Part shown: piece after piece, positions 50,988-64,000 of the stretch | Layout: each line of letters begins with the position of its first letter | How positions within the stretch are numbered: the stretch's first letter is position 1 | Assembly: GCA_030765055.1 (NCBI GenBank) | Contig: CM060947.1 | Span: 51,609,375 to 51,673,374 of the forward strand | Length of the DNA: 64,000 nucleotides | From: Mantis religiosa | Lineage: Eukaryota > Arthropoda > Insecta > Mantodea > Mantidae | Reading direction: 5' to 3' | Position numbers and translations under genes: made by a program | The notes under the pieces: model-generated | The model's database searches: none | Told to the model about the DNA's origin: nothing | What the model saw: the letters and a program-made list of their open reading frames with translations, nothing else

Positions 50988-53236
50988 AAAGATGCTGCAT
51001 GAGAAAATGTAGCTTTCTCGACCAGCATAAACTATCGAGATATAAAACGAACAGAATAGAGGTTTTTCTTCTCCCAGACATCCGAGTACTCTATAACTTT
51101 CTACACATTCCCAGGCTATAAAAAGGAAGAGCCTTTCTGATATAATTGTGGTCGTGACAAAGTTTAGTCAAGTGAATATTAAAAAACAGGATGTATTTTG
51201 TTCTGTAATCGCTATAACAACACTTACGCTAATCAAGATAAATATTTACAAAATTGTTTTATCACATACATATTTATGGTACAGTAGTAAAAGTGGTATG
51301 CTGTAGGCTTAAGCGATGTGCAAATCTTAAAATCTTATCGCTTTAAAATTCTATTCCATTACGACCAGATCATGCAAAAACACATAAATTTCATTTGAGA
51401 AACACTTAAGCACTTCAAAATGCAAATCAACATCAAGGAATATCTCGAAATAAATGTATTTTATATAAATTGCTCTTTTAACTACATTTAAATGTATTGT
51501 ACAGTAAGATTGTACCTATTTGTTACTTTTTGAACTATGAAAAATCATTCAGGGGCTATTAGCAGAAAATTCAAGAAATACATTACGTATGGCATTTTGG
51601 TCAAAATTCATTGACCCATTTTTTAGAATACTGAAACTTTTCAAATAATACTCCGTATAAAACTTGGCTGGGATAAGGTATTTTCTTGTAAATCTTCATA
51701 TTAGATCCGCAGAAAATGTCGAACTTAAAAATGAAGTTTGGGATTAAAGCGACATTTCCTTTTTTATTTGTGCTGTTTACATAAAAACGCGCCCGCACAT
51801 GCATTTACACATCTACACATAATGATAAAAGCATACACTGACAAAATTCCAAAAAAAAAGCTTTTTCTTTTGGATTTACGAGCAACATAATATGACTTTT
51901 CAATGAAATGCAGATACAAGATTTTTAGATAAAATTCACTAGTTACGTAAGTACGTATGAAGTACCGGAAATAAAAATTAGACAACCACGAGCCAATATC
52001 CTTATGGTATACGTACTAGACATGTGAAACTTTTTGGAACGAATGCTTCAGAATAGGTATATGATAGAAAAAAATGATAATGGGTCACAAGAACATATTT
52101 ATTTTTGATATAAAGTTATTTATTTGTTTAGAAGGCTGTTGATGGAACGTTTTACAGCCTTTGCTAGGTGATGAAATTCCATTCCCTGGTAAACGCATCC
52201 TCAGAATATGAGCATTTGTGACGCCTGTTTTTATAACAAAGTGCAACCTGATGTATTGAGTTAAGTGAAGCGTTTGATCTCGCAGATAACGTGACAGTGT
52301 TGGAAAAGAAAATTATTACATCTGAAGCATAGTCCATATATAGATATCTGGCGCTTTGATACAAAAAAGGCGAACAATCAAAATGAATTTGTAACAGCTG
52401 CAGTGCTTGAACGGAAGTGAAAAGGAGCTTTATCTCTAGTTTGTAGCCTACGTTCCTACAACATTTATTACACTCTGTTAGACAAAGTGTTTTCCGGCGA
52501 GTGTCATATTCACAGTCCTTCAGGGGAACCATAATTATAATAACAATCACCAGGAGGCGGGGAAAAGTGAGAACGCCATTGGGCTATAGAGGCCACCTTT
52601 TCTTTCTAATGTGACCGCTGGGAGGGAGTGATGAGAGAGAAAGAGAGAGAAGGATAACGAAGTACGCAAGCATGGACACGGTAATCAACTGTTCCAGATG
52701 GAATGCATTCCGGTGCTAGTCAACCATGTTTACAGATCCTCTTCCGGGAGTGCTAAGATCCAGGGATGCTGGTCAAAAGCGGATTCGAGCAGTTTACTCC
52801 ATCGCTTCCTGCTTCTAGAGCTCTGGAAAACGGACGTTAGAAAACTATGGACAGGAAATACGTGTTATAAGAACAACCACGCCTAACAGCCAGGGAAATC
52901 GCGAAAAAAGAAGATAGGTACCGTGCCGACGAGAATCGAACTGGGGGCACTTCCGAAGCGAAATTAGGTACAAAATTAAATTTCATTTTATTGTTATAAT
53001 AATAGTTTTTTTTTGTTTGAATAAACCCATGTAGGACTACAGAAACTACTTAGATGTTTAGAGATGATTCTTAGCTCTTCTATTAATCCACAGTTCTCTG
53101 ATTCTTTGCCTGTGAGCTTTCTTTCTCTCGTTGTTTCAATATATGTTTCTTCGGTTTGTCCTCTTGGTCAACTTGCCACTTATGCACCTTCATTCTAAAG
53201 ACGTTGTTTACGATATCGTCTTGACTGATTCCGACC
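50988..53236. other. unassigned intergenic DNA
   Basis: Short open frames only. A GA-rich run occurs near 52630-52655. No element ends were recognised. Confidence 0.45.
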
Positions 53237-54236
53237 NNNNNNNNNNNNNNNNNNNNNNNNNNNNNNNNNNNNNNNNNNNNNNNNNNNNNNNNNNNNNNNN
53301 NNNNNNNNNNNNNNNNNNNNNNNNNNNNNNNNNNNNNNNNNNNNNNNNNNNNNNNNNNNNNNNNNNNNNNNNNNNNNNNNNNNNNNNNNNNNNNNNNNNN
53401 NNNNNNNNNNNNNNNNNNNNNNNNNNNNNNNNNNNNNNNNNNNNNNNNNNNNNNNNNNNNNNNNNNNNNNNNNNNNNNNNNNNNNNNNNNNNNNNNNNNN
53501 NNNNNNNNNNNNNNNNNNNNNNNNNNNNNNNNNNNNNNNNNNNNNNNNNNNNNNNNNNNNNNNNNNNNNNNNNNNNNNNNNNNNNNNNNNNNNNNNNNNN
53601 NNNNNNNNNNNNNNNNNNNNNNNNNNNNNNNNNNNNNNNNNNNNNNNNNNNNNNNNNNNNNNNNNNNNNNNNNNNNNNNNNNNNNNNNNNNNNNNNNNNN
53701 NNNNNNNNNNNNNNNNNNNNNNNNNNNNNNNNNNNNNNNNNNNNNNNNNNNNNNNNNNNNNNNNNNNNNNNNNNNNNNNNNNNNNNNNNNNNNNNNNNNN
53801 NNNNNNNNNNNNNNNNNNNNNNNNNNNNNNNNNNNNNNNNNNNNNNNNNNNNNNNNNNNNNNNNNNNNNNNNNNNNNNNNNNNNNNNNNNNNNNNNNNNN
53901 NNNNNNNNNNNNNNNNNNNNNNNNNNNNNNNNNNNNNNNNNNNNNNNNNNNNNNNNNNNNNNNNNNNNNNNNNNNNNNNNNNNNNNNNNNNNNNNNNNNN
54001 NNNNNNNNNNNNNNNNNNNNNNNNNNNNNNNNNNNNNNNNNNNNNNNNNNNNNNNNNNNNNNNNNNNNNNNNNNNNNNNNNNNNNNNNNNNNNNNNNNNN
54101 NNNNNNNNNNNNNNNNNNNNNNNNNNNNNNNNNNNNNNNNNNNNNNNNNNNNNNNNNNNNNNNNNNNNNNNNNNNNNNNNNNNNNNNNNNNNNNNNNNNN
54201 NNNNNNNNNNNNNNNNNNNNNNNNNNNNNNNNNNNN
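53237..54236. other. assembly gap of 1000 N
   Basis: Exactly 1000 unknown bases, so probably a placeholder length. The open frame that spans it is an artefact. Confidence 0.99.
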
Positions 54237-60141
<5,905 letters not shown>

Positions 60142-61873
60142 GAAGCCATGCATTAAGGGGCATTGAGGTTGAAAATAAAAGGCCCGTAACCCCAACCCAT
60201 ATTTTCCTCATGATGTGGTTTAGAAATAAACGTGGTGGAAGCAGCGGAGTGTAAAATGCTAGGGTGGCACAGTGACTATCCCACATACACATACAAGCAC
60301 GAGATACGTGAGGTATGTAACGTTGCTGAATTATTTATTTACACAGCCGTGGCCACATTCTCGAGCTTCAGCGGACAAAATATTTGGCTTAGTGGCCCCA
60401 AATGTTACATTTTACACAGGCATTAAAAATTCATCATCAGAGCACTGAGCATTGTTTTCAGTGTTCATTCACAGAATATAAAATTTCAAAGAGATCCGTG
60501 GGCACACTGGAAGGAAACATTTGTATGTCAGTGTGTGCTTAGAAGCGGGTTATTTAACAGATTGTAGTAATTAAGAAGTATTGATTTTCACAGCGAATAA
60601 GGTCTTATAAGTGCTGTTCCTAAATGCTTGGACAAGATTTACTGTAGGAACTGGTTATTAGAATACGAAACTTTACAGTCGTAAAATAACATACTCTGAC
60701 CGCTAGGGTTATGGAGAATCAACAGTCCGGGTTGTAGAAATTTAGAACACTCTCTATTGTAGTAAAAAGACATGAAATTGACATTCAGTTGTCTTCAAGG
60801 TCGACTCGGTGCTCCGCCGCATGTAAACAAATGAAGGAAGTTACTGTGATACACTTCCAACGTCCAGTGTCTCAATAACCAACTCATAACTCACAACTGT
60901 TCTTCTAACACTTTGCCGGTATTTGTACCTCCAGTCACTGTTTATAGAATGCCGTAGACCTTCCGAGAACGTTCGCGGCGGCAACAGAAGGATAGAACAT
61001 TCCGGAGCCTCTCACTGTCCCTTTTTTCTCTTGTCTAGCATCCAGCTCTCTTGCCCAAGCGCACGGCTCCCGTCTCTCTCGGCGGCACAACAATGCCATT
61101 GGTGACAGTACTTTGGGAGAACTACAAACTATTCTTACAGGATCTTTTTCTCTATCTACAGTGCATTCATTACATAGGCAAACCGCGGATGGGGGGTAAG
61201 TTTTCTGGCCACTATATATTACACCGGGGTGTTTTCAATTTTAAACCTCTGGCGTTTGTATTTGTCAATAATAAATATATAGAATGTAATATTGGTAAGT
61301 TTAATGCTATCTACTTATACGTTCATTATCAACGTGGGCAAACATTTCTTCGGAAGGGAAGTAAAGCCGGCGGTCCAATGTTGATTCACGGCAGATAAAA
61401 CAACCACGTCTATAAAGATTTCTCTGAGCAAAACCAACATATATAGAATGGGCCGCTCAGAACCACAGCCGTTAAAAGAGTACCCATAAGTGAAAATAAA
61501 GCTGGTCATGGTCAATCTGTAGGGTTTCCATTTTATAAGCTTGCACCTACCTATGTAAATAGAGGATTTTGAAACATCCACGTGCTAACAATAGGTCTTA
61601 GCGCTTAACGACTTCATCCTAAACTTAGTAGTTAAGACCTTCTCAGCCTTGTACTGGAATATGTATCCTACATAAAAGCTCTTGTTTCAGGTGTGTATTT
61701 AAACAAAACTGGATCAGCAACAATAAATAATGAGAATACTCAACACGGATATTTGGAGTAACCTGTCAATTTCATATGTGCAGCGAACGAATTCGAATTG
61801 AATTCAGGAATTGACAGCTTATAAGCCTTATTGATGCACGATAGTTATTTGTTTCTCTGAATAAACCTTAATT
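60142..61873. other. unassigned intergenic DNA
   Basis: A GC-richer patch at 60950-61110 is followed by AT-rich sequence. The frame of 115 codons at 61051-61398 has no recognised domain. Confidence 0.4.
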
Positions 61874-62113
61874 GCCCACCTTGGTAGCGTAGATGGTAGC
61901 ATTTCTACCTCACATTCAAGACTTCCGGAGTTAGAATCTCGGTCGGGGTGAGCAAACTGGAGAAGGGGTGTTCTCTTACCCTACAATACGAATATCGGCT
62001 AACAGTTAAGTTAGATGGACCCTGAGCCTATTTGAGCATCATTTCGCCCATTTTATTCATCGTCCGACATGACTTAGAAAAACGTAAATGACGTAAATTA
62101 CACAAAAAAAAAA
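61874..62113 (+). mobile_element. SINE-A, full-length but diverged
   Basis: Head gcccaccttggtagcgtaga, box B with changes (gagttagaatctcgg), body through gatggaccctgagcc and catcgtccgacatgact, and a tail with a repeated acgtaaat and a 10-base A run. The box B change (C to A in ttcga) would weaken polymerase III binding. Confidence 0.88.
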
Positions 62114-62508
62114 TTAATTATATATTCACACATTCCTTGTGGTTTTATCAAGAATACAGAAGCCAAAGGAATTATGCAATTAAACTGCTAGATCCCTTGT
62201 GATAACTTTAACTCCTCACTGTCGAATGTCTTGAATATCTTGAACCTTCTGTGAATGGTTCATGAAGTCTTCTTTATTCTTTTGTGTAGCTGGTAAACCA
62301 ACAAGTTAGACAAGTGCTACTAGACAAAAAATGAAGCTCTCGTTAAATTACAATACATGTCAAACACACTCCTTATGAGGCTAACGACTTCCAAGAAAAT
62401 TGATATTGGTTTAACTTTTCAAATAAATTTTCTCAAATGCAAAGCTGTTGCTTATCCCCCCCTCCTTATTCTTGTTATTCAAAGAGAAAATAATTTTAAA
62501 GTCATCAC
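62114..62508. other. unassigned spacer
   Basis: Nothing recognised between the SINE-A and SINE-C copies. Confidence 0.4.
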
Positions 62509-63062
62509 ATGACCAGCTGATCAATTGGCCTAGCTCAAGGGGTATCATCTGTGGCCCACATTTGGGAGGCGCAGGTTCGATTCCTGTGGCTGACCCATGT
62601 GGCCATGGGTTTTTTCGGGCTTTTCCCGGGTCGCCAGGTGAATGCTGGGTAGGTTAATTATATCCTCCAAATTTTATCTCCATTATCACTTTCATTATCA
62701 TTTTACATTATCTCTCCTCTGACGGTCTCCTTCAGGGTAGAAGTGTCGGCGGTGCATGGCAAGATGATATGCTCTGAGTGAAACTTCCTCCTCCAGTAGG
62801 ATGGTCACCGGTCTCCGAGCCCGGTCTGGTGAGATCGTTTCCGGACCGCAATAGGGTGAGCTGCCGATCGTGTTGGCACGTCGTGGAGTGTAGTGTAGAG
62901 ACCCTGCCCTCTGCACTAATTGACTCCTTGGGACGGCCACACTTCCTCTCCTCTCGCCTCATCCTTCCTCCCGGGGATGCTCCACTTAGGACATAGGTAC
63001 AATAAAGCAGAGTTTTCGGTGCCGAGCCCCCTCTGTAGCGTAATCCAATCCAATGACCAGCT
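62509..63062 (+). mobile_element. SINE-C, full-length with 10-bp target duplication
   Basis: Identical atgaccagct at 62509-62518 and 63053-63062 flank an element of 534 bases (62519-63052). Head with box B (gcaggttcgattcctgtggc), body ttttcccgggtcgccaggtg, ggtgcatggcaagatgatat, cttcctcctccagtaggatg, gaccctgccctctgcac, and 3' end acaataaagcag then gtaatccaatccaa. No poly(A) tail; the 3' end is a short ccaat repeat. This copy fixes the true limits of SINE-C, which is unusually long for a tRNA-derived SINE. Confidence 0.9.
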
Positions 63063-64000
63063 CTAAAAAGATTAGACTAGTTATCAGTTACGGCTACTCT
63101 ACTCCCCTTTTTTCATTGTACGTATAATCAAATATGCAATAAAGCTATTTCTACTCGATTGATATGAAGTACATAAAAGAGTAAGTCTTGGTGAAAACAC
63201 TTAGTACAAAGTGAATAAAGAAAGTCATGTGAGTGCAACATCGAGGTTTTTGCTATATTTTGTGTAATAGTGTTCAGTATTCTGTGCCCTTTAAGATGAT
63301 CTGAAGCTTACCGGTATATAAATAAAACCACTTAATAAATTCTCGTGACTCCCACAAAAGAATTCAATTCTCGAGATGAACGCCTACAGAGTTCAAGGAA
63401 TGTTATCATTTTTGTATTGCGGGTGGAAGTGTTCATTATAACGCAAGGGTGAGCAGAACAAGCCGCGGGGTGCTTTAAAGCAAGTTTAGTTGAAAGGGAA
63501 TATAGCGGTCCGAGGTCAAAGCAAGTCTGTTGTAGACGTCTTCCCGCCAATTAGCAAAGCAGGTATTAGACCTGTAACCTCCAGCAACTCGCCGCCATGT
63601 TGCAAAGTGGTAATCCTCTACACCATATGTAATTCTCAAATGGTTTGCCGCTGCATTTCTATGCAACTATCTTACGCTCGTTTTGCTAAAGGGAAAGAAG
63701 ACACATTCGTTAGCTTCTAAAATGTAGACATATAAAAGCGGATACAGCATTCTGACTCGTTGATACGTTCATCGTTAAGGATGGTGGCTTCATATAAAAG
63801 AGAAACTAGCTTTTACGGGTTTACTGGGAGTAGTGTATTTGCTTCTTCGTTTAGTGGTGGACAAGTCCCTATTATACGTTTCAAATGGGAAGAGTTCTGG
63901 AGTCCAAATAATCAGATGCCGTATCACACTCAGCGTTGCCAGCTTGTTACCCCATTCCTTTTATATTTTCCTCTCTCTCGCACACTCTGCTTGGCTCAGC
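63063..64000. other. unassigned intergenic DNA
   Basis: 63184-63240 weakly repeats the short dispersed element. The overlapping frames at 63475-63720 on both strands show no motif. 63730-63830 has two TATA-like atataaaag words but no coding sequence follows inside the window. Confidence 0.4.

Overview
This window looks like intergenic DNA from an insect nuclear genome. It is AT-rich, has no operon structure, and is packed with eukaryotic transposable elements: tRNA-derived SINEs, mariner/Tc1 and hAT DNA transposons, Jockey-like LINE fragments, solo LTRs and three very long TTA/TAA microsatellites. The element mix (SINEs with a tRNA-like head, several mariner lineages, insect-type hAT with a TTF-like N-terminus) suggests a large-genome insect. 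A cockroach or other blattodean is my best guess, but this is inference only. I found no host protein-coding gene, rRNA, functional tRNA or CRISPR array. Nearly every open reading frame is microsatellite translation or a fragment of a transposable element.

Layout. 0-5.2 kb: truncated SINE, decayed Jockey-like reverse transcriptase, TG microsatellite, first TTA microsatellite. 6.5-9.7 kb: SINE-A copies and a decayed mariner (1). 11.8-14.5 kb: a tandem SINE-B dimer, a GC-rich repeat (X) and a second Jockey-like RT fragment running to its C-terminal end. 18.7-22.4 kb: an interrupted SINE-C with a perfect palindrome, an imperfect hairpin, and an 808-bp hAT deletion derivative with a perfect 8-bp target duplication that keeps the start of its transposase. 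23.8-26.5 kb: two unrelated mariners back to back, (2) decayed and (3) nearly intact, with one in-frame stop. 27.5-29.6 kb: a three-layer nest in which a SINE-B dimer is split by a 1.7-kb hAT-like element and again by a SINE-A. 31-34.4 kb: repeat Y, two inverted solo LTRs of one family, and tRNA-like SINE pieces. 35-37.4 kb: two fragments of insect IS630/Tc1-type transposases. 40.8-43.3 kb: SINE-C, TTA microsatellite and SINE-A joined tail to tail, then a decayed mariner (4) with both terminal repeats. 45.8-51 kb: SINE-D, a head-to-head SINE-B pair and an inverted second copy of repeat X. 53.2-54.2 kb: a 1000-N assembly gap. 59.6-63.1 kb: the longest TTA microsatellite, a SINE-A and a SINE-C with a 10-bp target duplication.

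The parts do not form a pathway; the window is a record of successive insertions. Nested order gives relative ages: SINE-B dimers are older than both the hAT-like element and the SINE-A inside them. Mariner (3) looks youngest, with near-identical terminal repeats and one nonsense mutation. Element names A-D, X and Y and mariner numbers 1-4 are labels used only here.
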